From NCBI RefSeq assembly GCF_022012335.1, contig NZ_JAKLTO010000005.1:124001-188000 (forward strand): a DNA stretch of 64,000 bases, read 5' to 3'. Numbering within the stretch: position 1 is the stretch's first letter; each line of letters begins with the position of its first letter. Below are positions 1 through 7,317 of this stretch, one piece after another. The stretch is from Flavobacterium sp. SM15. GTDB lineage: Bacteria > Bacteroidota > Bacteroidia > Flavobacteriales > Flavobacteriaceae. Below the pieces are notes generated by a model, which worked only from the letters and a program-made list of their open reading frames with translations, searched no databases and was not told the origin of the DNA. Made by a program: the position numbers and the translations under genes.

Positions 1-111
1 AAAATTGTCAAATTCAAGTAGCTTACTTAAAGCCGCATAAACAAACAAAACAACATACAGTAAACAAATACTCTCAATCAAAATAGTTCTAAAAGTTGCA
101 TTCAGTTTCAT
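1..111 (-). CDS. MauE/DoxX-like membrane protein, N-terminal part only
   Basis: This reading frame starts at an ATG on the minus strand (111-109) and runs off the left edge, so only 37 residues are visible. They form a short basic N-terminus followed by a hydrophobic helix (about residues 9-28) and the segment YAALSKLLEFDNF. A helix followed by Y-A-x-x-K-L-x-D/E-F-x-x-F is typical of the MauE/DoxX family of redox-associated four-helix membrane proteins in Bacteroidota, which often sit beside TlpA-like thioredoxins. The family call is by recognition of the N-terminus only. The gene lies on the same strand as the AraC-type gene at 453-1349, but a large folded repeat separates them, so they are probably not co-transcribed. 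Confidence 0.6.
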   Translation of the reverse strand, partial: MKLNATFRTILIESICLLYVVLFVYAALSKLLEFDNF

Positions 112-276
112 AACATTAACTCGTTTAGTTCAACGATGTAAAATTCTGAAATACAATCAATAAAGACTTTTCAATTCGGGACAACAACTTATCCAAAAGG
201 GAGAAATCACATTACGCAAATTCAGAAGATTTTGAAATAGAAAACATGTTATAAACAAATAACGTCTTTGTCAAGC

Positions 277-443
277 CTCGACCTAAGGACACGCAGCCGT
301 TAAGAAAAATTAATGCAACTCCGTTAAGAATTATCTGCTGTTTGAGCGCCAGCGAGTTCAGATAATTTAGGAGTTGCTTTAATTTTTTAGGCGTAGTGTC
401 CCAGTCTTGACTTTTTGTTTCTTTTGTGTCAAGACAAAAGAAA
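277..443. repeat. Folded direct repeat, copy 1
   Basis: The 340-base gap between the genes at 111 and 453 holds this element; I see nothing in 112-276. The copy is about 80-85% identical by eye to 5361-5523 and in the same orientation. It folds into one long imperfect hairpin: GGACAC (287-292) pairs with GTGTCC (396-401), GCAACTCC (315-322) with GGAGTTGC (370-377), and AATTATCTG (329-337) with CAGATAATT (359-367). Two unpaired GTTAAG tracts lie on the left arm only. A second hairpin follows, with arms TTTCTTTTGT (418-427) and ACAAAAGAAA (434-443) and loop GTCAAG. Asymmetric bulges on one arm recall folded single-strand recombination sites such as integron attC. That analogy is inference. Confidence 0.8.
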
Positions 444-452
444 AATAACAAA

Positions 453-1349
453 TCATTTTCTATTACAAGAACTAGGCGCAACCCCATACTGCTTCTTAAA
501 AGCCTTAGAAAAACTAGGATAAGAATTAAACCCATACATATAAGCAATCTGTTTAAGCGGAATAGTGGTCTCACGAATAAGTAAATAACAACGCTTCAAC
601 CGCTCGTCATTATAGAACTGATAGATACTGGTATTAAAAAAATGTCGAAATCCTTCCTTCAATTTATATTCGTTAGTTCCGAACATTCGAGACAATTCTT
701 TAAGTGTGGGTAAAGGGGCTTCCAAATGCGCAAGGATATAATCGTAAACCTGTTGCATGAGTTTAGCCTCTGTTCTTCGGGTTTTAGGTAAACGTTTGGA
801 GTGATAGTCTTCGTTAAAGGGTAAATCTATTTCCGGATGATTTACAATAGAATGAATTATAAAACCATTGTTTTCTTGAAGCCTCTCAATTGAGCTAAAC
901 AATGTTGCAATTTCATTCCCGGCAGAGCTTTTATAAGTTAGGGTTAAGAGTGAACTGTCTTCATTAGATAGAATTGATTTTTTAAGATTTACAAGATTTG
1001 CTTTGCAATCTTCGGTTAATAAGTCTTGAAAGGATAAATGCTGTATTTCTTTAGTTGCATAGCCTAAGATTCTCATACATGTAAAAGACATTTCACGAAT
1101 AGTAAAATCACTCTCAGTAATAAAACTTATCGAAACAGGAGCATTTTGCAAATGATGTAAATTAAGATAGCCTTTAGGGAATAAGCTTTCTTTCATTTCT
1201 TCAGCAAGCATATTAACCAATATAACAACAGATTCCAATTCATCATCTTGAGTAGTTCTGGGAATCCGCTCGTCAAAATTTCCCGAAGCCATTTCAAGTA
1301 ACATTTGCCGAATACTTTGTATTCGTTGTCGGTTGATTTCTCGTTCCAT
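453..1349 (-). CDS. HAMP-PAS-like AraC-family transcription regulator
   Basis: This is a 298-residue cytoplasmic protein. Residues 1-55 look like a HAMP linker without membrane segments (LLEMASGNFDERIP, then an acidic helix). Residues 60-165 resemble a PAS sensor domain. Residues 195-298 carry a double helix-turn-helix AraC domain ending in the usual second HTH (IAYMYGFNSYPSFSKAFKKQ). It is probably a DNA-binding regulator responding to a small ligand or a partner protein. It lies 11 bp downstream of the STAS-like gene at 1361-1744, on the same strand and probably in one transcript, and is divergent from the oxoamine synthase fusion at 1953. The natural hypothesis is that it controls that gene. 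The DNA-binding call is firm; the ligand is unknown. Confidence 0.85.
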   Translation of the reverse strand: MEREINRQRIQSIRQMLLEMASGNFDERIPRTTQDDELESVVILVNMLAEEMKESLFPKGYLNLHHLQNAPVSISFITESDFTIREMSFTCMRILGYATKEIQHLSFQDLLTEDCKANLVNLKKSILSNEDSSLLTLTYKSSAGNEIATLFSSIERLQENNGFIIHSIVNHPEIDLPFNEDYHSKRLPKTRRTEAKLMQQVYDYILAHLEAPLPTLKELSRMFGTNEYKLKEGFRHFFNTSIYQFYNDERLKRCYLLIRETTIPLKQIAYMYGFNSYPSFSKAFKKQYGVAPSSCNRK

Positions 1350-1360
1350 ATTCTAAGGGG

Positions 1361-1744
1361 TTATTTATAGTATTCCAGAAAAGCTAAAGCACTTTGCTTG
1401 TCATTAAAATAAGAAGTTGGAACTATGGGTTTGTTAACTTTCAGATAAAAAGAACTCATAGTCTGAGAAATGCCCTGATTACTAAGAATGGCAACCGCCT
1501 TTGTAAGTACTGAGCCGGTTTGAGCCAGATAATCTCGCCCGGCTTTATCAGATTCAATAATTCCTCTAATGTCACATAAAACAGGATAAGCTATTTCATT
1601 CTGAAATCGGATTCGGTCGGTCACGACTTTTCGTGCCACAGTTAAGGTAACAGTAGTGTTTGGTTTGTATTCAAAATAGAGAATACCATGCTCAATCCAG
1701 AATTTGGCATAGGTATTCTCGTAAAAATCATGAGCTGCATTCAT
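1361..1744 (-). CDS. Small STAS-like/DUF7793-type protein
   Basis: This 127-residue soluble protein has no signal peptide. The strand-helix pattern, including VLCDIRGIIESDKAGRDYLA and a C-terminal SALAFLEYYK helix, resembles the small STAS/SpoIIAA-like Bacteroidota family now listed as DUF7793. I name the family from memory with moderate confidence. STAS-like proteins usually act as regulatory partners rather than enzymes. It is the first gene of a two-gene minus-strand unit with the HAMP-PAS-AraC regulator, so it may modulate that regulator. The intergenic region 1745-1952, shared with the divergent gene at 1953, should contain both promoters; I could not identify a convincing -33/-7 pair there. 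Confidence 0.65.
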   Translation of the reverse strand: MNAAHDFYENTYAKFWIEHGILYFEYKPNTTVTLTVARKVVTDRIRFQNEIAYPVLCDIRGIIESDKAGRDYLAQTGSVLTKAVAILSNQGISQTMSSFYLKVNKPIVPTSYFNDKQSALAFLEYYK

Positions 1745-1952
1745 GAGGTACGAGATATATGAACATCAAAATTAGAAATAAAAAACTTACAAATAATGAT
1801 TTTGAATGTAGGAAAAGCAAATTGCTTATCCATTTGGGAATAAGTGTTGTCAAAAAGGGATAAAATGCGATATCCACAGAGCTTACAATAAATTTTATGG
1901 TCAATTTTGACAGCTTAATGAATAAATAACACACACCTAAAAATGGAAAAGA

Positions 1953-4379
1953 ATGGCAAAAATCAAACACAATAATTTTATCGATACGGTCGATGGGATT
2001 ATTTCAAGAGCGAAACAAGAACAGGTTTTGCACTTGTATGCGGAAGATAGTTTTCTAAACGGAAGGACAATACAAATTAAGGGAAAAAGCATGTGCCATT
2101 TTGGTACAACAGGATATTTAGGGTTAGAGCAAGACGGTCGTATTAAACAAGCTACTATAGAGGCAATTCAAAGATACGGGACACAGTTCCCACTTTCAAA
2201 AACATACATTTCAAACCCGCTTTATAAAGAGTTGGAATCAAAAATTGAAAGTATGTATGGGATTCCGCCTGTAATAACTAAAAACAGTACTTTAGGTCAC
2301 ATGGCTGTCATACCTACAATTGTTGGTGACAATGATGGTGTTATGTTGGATCATCAGGTACATTGGAGTGTCCAAAATGCTTGTATGCAGTTAAAGTTGA
2401 GAGGTATTTCAGTAGAAATGGTGCGTCACAATAATTTGGAAATGCTGGAAAGCAAAATAAAAGAGCTTAAGGGTAAATGTCATAAAATTTGGTACATGGC
2501 AGATGGGGTATACTCTATGTTTGGAGATTATGCACCAATTAAGGAATTAATGGAACTATCCAGTAAGTATCCTCAATTGAATCTTTATTTCGACGATGTT
2601 CATGGAATGAGTTGGAAAGGAAAAAACGGAGTTGGTTATGTATTCGATTTTTTTAATGAATTACCGGAAAATGTTTTTGTCTTTGCAACTCTGAGTAAAA
2701 CCTTTGGAGCAAGTGGAGCAATGCTTATTACTTCAAACAATAGGTTTAGAGAGAAGATTAAGAATTTTGGAGGTCCTTTAACTTTTTCAGCGCAACTTGA
2801 ACCGGCATCATTGGCTGCTGCAATAGCTTCCGCAACTATTCATCTATCACCCGAAATAAAGTACTTACAACATGAATTGTCTGAAAAAGTAAATTATTTT
2901 AATTCATTGTTAAGTGAAACAACACTTCCTTTAATTATTCAAAATGATACCCCGGTATTTTTCATTGGTACAGGCATTCCGGTAACTGCATATAACCTTA
3001 CCAGCAGGATTTTCAAAGAAGGATTTTTTGTGAATCCAGGCTTATATCCCGCAGTTCCTGTTAAAAATACTGGGATAAGAATGACAATATCAAGGCACAA
3101 CCAGAATGAAGATATTAAAGGTTTGGTGCAAGCTTTACAATTCCATTTTCCAAAAGCATTGGAAGAAACAGGTAACAGTTTAGGGAAAATTAAAAGAAGT
3201 TTTGGGTTAGAGCAATTATCGGATTTTAAAGTTCAAAAAATTGAAAATAGTAAACTGTTTAATTTACAATTTGAAACTTCAATTCACAGTATAGATAAAA
3301 GCCTTTGGAATAGTTTATTAGGAGGTAAAGGTGCTTTTGACTGGGAAGGGCTCAGTTATCTGGAAGAAGCATTTAAAAATAACCCTCTTGAGCAAGACAA
3401 TTGGCAATTTTACTACTGGGTTATAAAAGACAACAATAATGTTCCATTGTTGGTAACCTTTAGCACTTATGGTATCTGGAAAGATGATATGTTGTTGCCG
3501 GAATCTGTTTCAATGCAATTGGAGGAAAAGAGAAAATCAACTCCGTTATATCATACTTCTAAGGTTTTGAGTATGGGATCACTTTTTACTGAAGGCACTC
3601 ATTGTTATGTTAATGAGCAACATGCTTTAAGTAAAGAAGCTATTCGATTATTACTCTCGCAGTTAGATGAATTGTACCACGATTTAGATGCAGATATGTT
3701 GATATTGAGAGATTTTGATAAGAATAACAAGTGGGACGAAATAGTACATCAACAAGGTTTTGTGAAAATAGATATGCCTGAAGCTTGTGCAATAAATAAT
3801 CCAGATTGGTTAACCACGAAAGATTTTCTCAAGAGGTTGTCACCACGTTCAAGAAAACATTTTAATAAAGAAATACTTCCTTTTGAATCGTATTACAATG
3901 TTCAAATTAAAAAGGATTTGTCAAAAAGTGAATTAGAAAAAGCCTATCAGCTATATAAGAATGTTAAGAATAACAATTTGGCGATTAATACATTCACTTA
4001 TCCAATACGGGTCTTTCAGGAAATGATAAAACACAATTCATGGGAATTTATTCTGTTATACTCAAAAACTAAAGAAGCTGAGGAAGAGGAAATTGTAGGA
4101 GTGGTTTTTGCTTATGAAAATTCCGAAAAAGTATACATTCCTGTTCTTATTGGTATGAATTATAATTATGTCCAAGAGTTTAATCTGTATCGTCAATTGC
4201 TATACCAAATTACTAAGCGTGCTAACCATTTAGGTGTAGGAAAAATCAATCTTGGATTTTCTGCTACATTTGAAAAAAGAAAATTGGGAGCAATAATAAA
4301 GCCCAAGATTGCATATGTACAAACCAAAGAGAATTTTGCTCAGGAAGCAATAAGTACAATCCTGAACGAAATAAAGTAA
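1953..4379 (+). CDS. Alpha-oxoamine synthase fused to a GNAT/FemAB-like acyltransferase
   Basis: This 808-residue protein has two parts. Residues 1-400 are a fold-type I PLP enzyme of the alpha-oxoamine synthase family (BioF, KBL, SPT, CqsA). Visible landmarks are the ring-stacking His region (MLDHQVHW, 131-138), the cofactor-binding FDDVHG (213-218) and the Schiff-base lysine K249 in TLSKTFG. Such enzymes condense an acyl thioester with an amino acid, with loss of CO2. Residues 430-808 resemble BioF2/PF04339-type GNAT or FemAB-like N-acyltransferases. Together they could make an amino ketone and then N-acylate it, giving a ceramide-like or signal-like lipid; this is inference. The start is the only suitable ATG in frame. 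It is divergent from the AraC unit and followed 33 bp on by the RteC-family gene. Confidence 0.8.
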   Translation: MAKIKHNNFIDTVDGIISRAKQEQVLHLYAEDSFLNGRTIQIKGKSMCHFGTTGYLGLEQDGRIKQATIEAIQRYGTQFPLSKTYISNPLYKELESKIESMYGIPPVITKNSTLGHMAVIPTIVGDNDGVMLDHQVHWSVQNACMQLKLRGISVEMVRHNNLEMLESKIKELKGKCHKIWYMADGVYSMFGDYAPIKELMELSSKYPQLNLYFDDVHGMSWKGKNGVGYVFDFFNELPENVFVFATLSKTFGASGAMLITSNNRFREKIKNFGGPLTFSAQLEPASLAAAIASATIHLSPEIKYLQHELSEKVNYFNSLLSETTLPLIIQNDTPVFFIGTGIPVTAYNLTSRIFKEGFFVNPGLYPAVPVKNTGIRMTISRHNQNEDIKGLVQALQFHFPKALEETGNSLGKIKRSFGLEQLSDFKVQKIENSKLFNLQFETSIHSIDKSLWNSLLGGKGAFDWEGLSYLEEAFKNNPLEQDNWQFYYWVIKDNNNVPLLVTFSTYGIWKDDMLLPESVSMQLEEKRKSTPLYHTSKVLSMGSLFTEGTHCYVNEQHALSKEAIRLLLSQLDELYHDLDADMLILRDFDKNNKWDEIVHQQGFVKIDMPEACAINNPDWLTTKDFLKRLSPRSRKHFNKEILPFESYYNVQIKKDLSKSELEKAYQLYKNVKNNNLAINTFTYPIRVFQEMIKHNSWEFILLYSKTKEAEEEEIVGVVFAYENSEKVYIPVLIGMNYNYVQEFNLYRQLLYQITKRANHLGVGKINLGFSATFEKRKLGAIIKPKIAYVQTKENFAQEAISTILNEIK

Positions 4380-4412
4380 AGCCTGAAAATTATTAATATA
4401 AGCCTATAAAAA

Positions 4413-5252
4413 ATGAAAACAATCAAAACCCAAATCAACGATTTTAACCAAAAATGCAATGTAATTCTGGAATCTGGAGAAAATTATTTAAAGAAAGCTA
4501 ATGAAGGAATTCAATTGTGCAACAAAGCACTTTCTCTTTTAAAGGATAAAGTGGAACAGCATGATTTTGAAAATGTTCCGGAGGAGATAGACTTTTTTAA
4601 AAATTATAAACCGGTACCCATGAGTTACCTTATTTATTTTACGGAAGTGAGGTCTTGTGAGCTACGAATGCCAAAGGCAGGAACCTCCTATAAAATTGAG
4701 TTCTTGCAGAAAGAACTTAAAAAAATAAACAAGTTCTTTTATAAAAATGCAGATTTTGTGCATTACATGGAGCAAGGATATAGTTATCTCGACCATCAGT
4801 TTTTTACTCGCAATCAAAGGGATAATTTTCCGTTTACCCCAATGACGGATTATTATCAGTTTCCTGAGTTTTCAACTGCTCAGGATATGTTGTGGGCTAA
4901 GGTAAAAGCGATGTACCGTTATATTCACCATATTCGTGAAGCACTCAAAAAATTGGAAGTAAGCAACACGGAAATTTTCGAAGAGAAAAAGCACAAAGTT
5001 TTGGTTTGGACAGCTCCAAAAACAGCATTAATAGAACTAATCTACGCATTATATTCTAATGGAGCCTTAAATAATGGTTCTGCAGATATCAACCGTATAA
5101 CTTCATCCTTCGAAGATTTTTTCAACGTCAAATTAGACAATGTTTACAAAACCTATAATGAAATCAAGGAACGCAAAAGTAGCAAAACCAAATTCCTTGA
5201 AGAGTTAATGCTAAACCTCCACCAAAAAATCCATAAAGAAGAATGTGTTTAG
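4413..5252 (+). CDS. RteC-family protein
   Basis: This 279-residue soluble, mostly helical protein has an N-terminal coiled-coil-like half and a C-terminal half with the ALIELIYALYSNGALNNG and FEDFFNVKLDNVYKTYNEI blocks. These are characteristic of the RteC family (PF09357). In Bacteroides conjugative transposons RteC is a tetracycline-regulated activator of excision genes, with a winged-helix C-terminal domain. Many Bacteroidota carry chromosomal RteC homologues with no known role. Here it follows the oxoamine synthase fusion after 33 bp, probably in the same transcript, and is the last gene before the right-hand folded repeat. The family call is good. A link to excision of the surrounding cassette is only suggestive, since no integrase or mobilisation gene is present. 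Confidence 0.85.
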   Translation: MKTIKTQINDFNQKCNVILESGENYLKKANEGIQLCNKALSLLKDKVEQHDFENVPEEIDFFKNYKPVPMSYLIYFTEVRSCELRMPKAGTSYKIEFLQKELKKINKFFYKNADFVHYMEQGYSYLDHQFFTRNQRDNFPFTPMTDYYQFPEFSTAQDMLWAKVKAMYRYIHHIREALKKLEVSNTEIFEEKKHKVLVWTAPKTALIELIYALYSNGALNNGSADINRITSSFEDFFNVKLDNVYKTYNEIKERKSSKTKFLEELMLNLHQKIHKEECV

Positions 5253-5276
5253 CATTTCGAAAATTCTCGTAACTAC

Positions 5277-5304
5277 GAAATAAGAAATAAGAAATAAGAA
5301 ATAA
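5277..5304. repeat. Four tandem copies of a 7-bp repeat
   Basis: The unit GAAATAA occurs four times without interruption, followed by a partial GAAGAAC. It lies 24 bp after the RteC stop codon and before the right-hand folded repeat, so it is outside coding sequence. Simple heptamer repeats are prone to slipped-strand length change. I see no promoter it would space, so phase variation is not supported. The rest of the 394-base gap 5253-5646 holds the folded repeat and the leader of the next gene. Confidence 0.85.
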
Positions 5305-5360
5305 GAAATAAGAAGAACATCTTATAATGCTTGGTGAAAATAAACTTTAATCAAAGTCCA

Positions 5361-5523
5361 CTCGACCTTAGAACACGTAGCCGTTAAGAAAAATTAAAGC
5401 AACTCCGTTAAGAATTATCCGCTGTTTGAGCATAGCGAGTTCGGATAATTTAGGAGTTGCTTTAATTTTTTAGGCGTAGTGTTCCAGTCTTGACTTTTGG
5501 TACTTTGTGTCAAGACAAAGTAC
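5361..5523. repeat. Folded direct repeat, copy 2
   Basis: This is the second copy of the element at 277-443, in the same orientation, 5,084 bp away. The pairing is preserved with different bases: GAACAC (5371-5376) with GTGTTC (5479-5484) instead of GGACAC/GTGTCC; AATTATCCG (5413-5421) with CGGATAATT (5442-5450) instead of ATCTG/CAGAT; and a terminal hairpin GTACTTTGT (5500-5508)/ACAAAGTAC (5515-5523) in place of TTTCTTTTGT/ACAAAAGAAA. GCAACTCC/GGAGTTGC, the unpaired GTTAAG tracts and the GTCAAG loop are unchanged. Compensatory differences at three separate stems show that the fold itself has been maintained. Short apparent reading frames through both copies are by-products of the repeat. Confidence 0.85.
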
Positions 5524-5646
5524 AAGAAAAACACCAAAACTGTTAAACTTTCTCGTAACTCCGAACCCCACTGGGATAAAATAAACCTCACCTTCCACAC
5601 CTTTGTCCCGTTCGAACAAAAAGTAAAAGTTTAATAATCAAAAATC

Positions 5647-6159
5647 ATGAATTACATAAAACATTTAACAGCCTATTTCAATAGGGTGTCGGAAGATCCT
5701 ACACTCAATGCAACTCATATCAGCCTTTATATGGCACTTTTTCAATTTTGGAATCTTAACCGATTTCAAAATCCCTTAAATATAATTAGGGATGAAGTAA
5801 TGCAAATCAGTAAAATTGGTTCTAAAAGTACTTATCACAAGTGTATGCAAGAGTTGCACAATAAAGAGTACTTAATTTATCAGCCTTCCTATAGTCCTTT
5901 AAAAGGGAGTAGTGTGCAAATGATTCAATTGGATCATTGTATTTCAATAAATAAAGAGACGAAGGAAGGTACAATTTCGGGACAGCTTCTGGATAGCTTG
6001 CAAACAGGTAATGAAACAGGAACAGGACAAGTATTGGTATCATATATAAACAATACAAACAATAAAAATTTAAAACAGTTTAAAAAGAATTCAATTCAAG
6101 AAAATAGCTGCAATCATTTAAACACCATTCCAGTAAAAAGCTATGAAGAACCATTTTGA
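5647..6159 (+). CDS. Winged-helix replication/regulatory protein of mobile elements
   Basis: This 170-residue protein has an N-terminal helical domain (about residues 1-95) of the kind seen in Bacteroidota element-borne proteins. A conserved opening (NYIKHLTAYFNRVSED) is followed by an HTH-like stretch ISKIGSKSTYHKCMQELHNK and a wing (EYLIYQPSYSPLKGSSVQMI). The C-terminal 70 residues are low-complexity and Asn-rich. Proteins of this kind sit directly before DnaC-like ATPases, as here, where the genes overlap by 17 bp. DnaD- or initiator-like recruitment of the ATPase or helicase is a reasonable inference. A transcription regulator is the alternative. It begins 124 bp after folded repeat copy 2. 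Confidence 0.65.
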   Translation: MNYIKHLTAYFNRVSEDPTLNATHISLYMALFQFWNLNRFQNPLNIIRDEVMQISKIGSKSTYHKCMQELHNKEYLIYQPSYSPLKGSSVQMIQLDHCISINKETKEGTISGQLLDSLQTGNETGTGQVLVSYINNTNNKNLKQFKKNSIQENSCNHLNTIPVKSYEEPF

Positions 6160-6802
6160 TATCAGTGACACATTCACAATTGAAAACAACGTGAAAGTAT
6201 ATCAAATGCAGCGTTGTTTTAAGTATCTGGAAAAGCAGGGTAAAAAAACGTACGGTCAATCGTTTGCAATACATGAGCAAGACAGGTCTGTAATTTTAAA
6301 ATTGTTAGTATATGCAATTAGAGATAAGGAAAGTGCGCTTAAATTAGGGATTGATCTTAATAAAGGAATTGCTTTGACGGGGCCAGTAGGTTGTGGCAAA
6401 ACATCTTTAATGCATTTGATAAAACCCTTTATTTATGCAAAGCACGATTATAAGATAAAAACAACTCGTGAGGTAGCTTTTGAATTTGCTAAAAACGGTT
6501 ACGATGCTTTGTCTCAATATAGTAGTAAGCTTAATAATTTAAACCGTCTTTCTGGATTTTGTTTTGACGATCTGGGTTCAGAAAAACAGATAAAGCATTT
6601 TGGAAGTGAATGCAATGTTATGGCGGAAATTCTTTTAAGTCGTTACGATAAGTTTGTCGAAAATAATGCGGTAACACATATTACAACTAATTTATCAGCA
6701 TCCGAGATCGAGAAAATATATGGAAATCGGTTACGTTCAAGGATGCGTGAAATGTTTAACCTGATTGCTTTTGACAGTTCATCTCTAGATAAAAGAACTT
6801 GA
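6143..6802 (+). CDS. DnaC/IstB-like AAA+ ATPase
   Basis: This 219-residue P-loop ATPase has Walker A GPVGCGKT (80-87), Walker B FCFDDLGSE (139-147), a sensor-1-like THITTNLS (178-185) and an arginine-finger region GNRLRSRM (194-201). This order and size match DnaC/DnaI helicase loaders and IstB. Its start lies inside the preceding winged-helix gene (17-bp overlap), so the two are translationally coupled and probably act together, most likely loading a helicase at a replication or transposition site. The transcript ends at a strong terminator at 6835-6866. No DnaB-like helicase, primase or transposase is nearby, so it may act with host proteins or be a remnant of a larger element. Confidence 0.8.
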   Translation: MKNHFDISDTFTIENNVKVYQMQRCFKYLEKQGKKTYGQSFAIHEQDRSVILKLLVYAIRDKESALKLGIDLNKGIALTGPVGCGKTSLMHLIKPFIYAKHDYKIKTTREVAFEFAKNGYDALSQYSSKLNNLNRLSGFCFDDLGSEKQIKHFGSECNVMAEILLSRYDKFVENNAVTHITTNLSASEIEKIYGNRLRSRMREMFNLIAFDSSSLDKRT

Positions 6803-6834
6803 TACTTTGTTATCAGCAAAGGATATAATTATGG

Positions 6835-6866
6835 AAAAGCCCAAACTTAATTGTTTGGGCTTTTTT
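6835..6866. terminator. Bidirectional terminator
   Basis: AAAAGCCCAAAC (6835-6846) pairs perfectly with GTTTGGGCTTTT (6853-6864) around a six-base loop. There is a T-run on the plus strand and A/T flanks on both sides. It lies between the convergent DnaC-like gene (ending 6802) and the 58-residue membrane protein gene (ending 6879) and can serve both. Confidence 0.9.
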
Positions 6867-6878
6867 GAACAAACATTC

Positions 6879-7055
6879 TTATTTTTTCCGTTTACCAATT
6901 AGGTACTTTAAAGTGATTGAAACTAAAAAGCTTACAAAAGCGCCTAAAACAGCTAAAATAATTGTTTTAACTATATCAGCAGATGTGATTACAGGACTGA
7001 TACTAAGTAATGTTCCTCCCACCGTGCAGGGATGTAAAGAATTAGGAGCCTCCAT
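6879..7055 (-). CDS. 58-residue single-helix membrane protein
   Basis: The ATG (7055-7053) lies inside the last codons of the 86-residue protein gene, and the TAA is at 6881-6879. The product starts MEAPNSLHPCTVGGTLL, has a hydrophobic segment (about residues 17-48, with TIILAVLGAFVSFLVSITL) and ends in a basic tail YLIGKRKK. The 14-bp stop/start overlap with the gene before it argues for real, coupled translation. The positive-inside basic tail fits one membrane helix. Size and topology recall holins or small accessory membrane peptides, but no homologue is recognised. A plus-strand frame through the same bases (6865-7095) lacks context and is taken as a shadow. Confidence 0.65.
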   Translation of the reverse strand: MEAPNSLHPCTVGGTLLSISPVITSADIVKTIILAVLGAFVSFLVSITLKYLIGKRKK

Positions 7056-7302
7056 AATTGGAGTTGTTTTTATTGGCTTCAGTCTTTACTTTTAGTTTTG
7101 AATCATCAACCGTAATTTGACTTACGGCTGATAGAACACTTCCGGCTACTCCGGCATATCCAGCAACAGTTACCACTGCTGCCGGAAGAGTTATAGGTGC
7201 TGTTACAATAGCTCCACTAACTGCCAACAGGGTGAGTCCTATTGTTCTTAAAACTTTAAAAAACTTAGGGGTAGGAGCTTTAGCTCTTTCAATTATAGTC
7301 AT
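7042..7302 (-). CDS. 86-residue two-helix membrane protein, unknown
   Basis: The protein has a short N-terminus (AKAPTPKFFKVLRTIG) leading into two Ala/Val/Gly-rich hydrophobic segments (about residues 22-44 and 46-64) and a polar tail. I recognise this AKAPTPKFFK-type start as recurring in small Bacteroidota proteins, often beside homologues of the 252-residue protein encoded just upstream (15 bp gap). The very Ala/Gly-rich helical hairpin is compatible with a holin or pore-like peptide. No function is established. It overlaps the 58-residue gene downstream. Confidence 0.7.
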   Translation of the reverse strand: MTIIERAKAPTPKFFKVLRTIGLTLLAVSGAIVTAPITLPAAVVTVAGYAGVAGSVLSAVSQITVDDSKLKVKTEANKNNSNYGGS

Positions 7303-7317
7303 ATTTTAGTTTTTAAA

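Noticed and set aside
212..574. Open frame of 120 codons through folded repeat copy 1, with a similar frame at 5415-5600
   Set aside because: The two frames resemble each other only because the DNA repeat is shared. They overlap the AraC gene end and show compensatory base changes that fit RNA or DNA folding, not codon selection.
1728..1970. Minus-strand 80-codon frame in the divergent promoter region
   Set aside because: It overlaps both real genes, has no ribosome site and consists of AT-rich hydrophobic codons as expected by chance.
6865..7095. Plus-strand 76-codon frame opposite the 58-residue membrane protein
   Set aside because: It starts inside a terminator and is antisense to two overlapping minus-strand genes that have operon structure.
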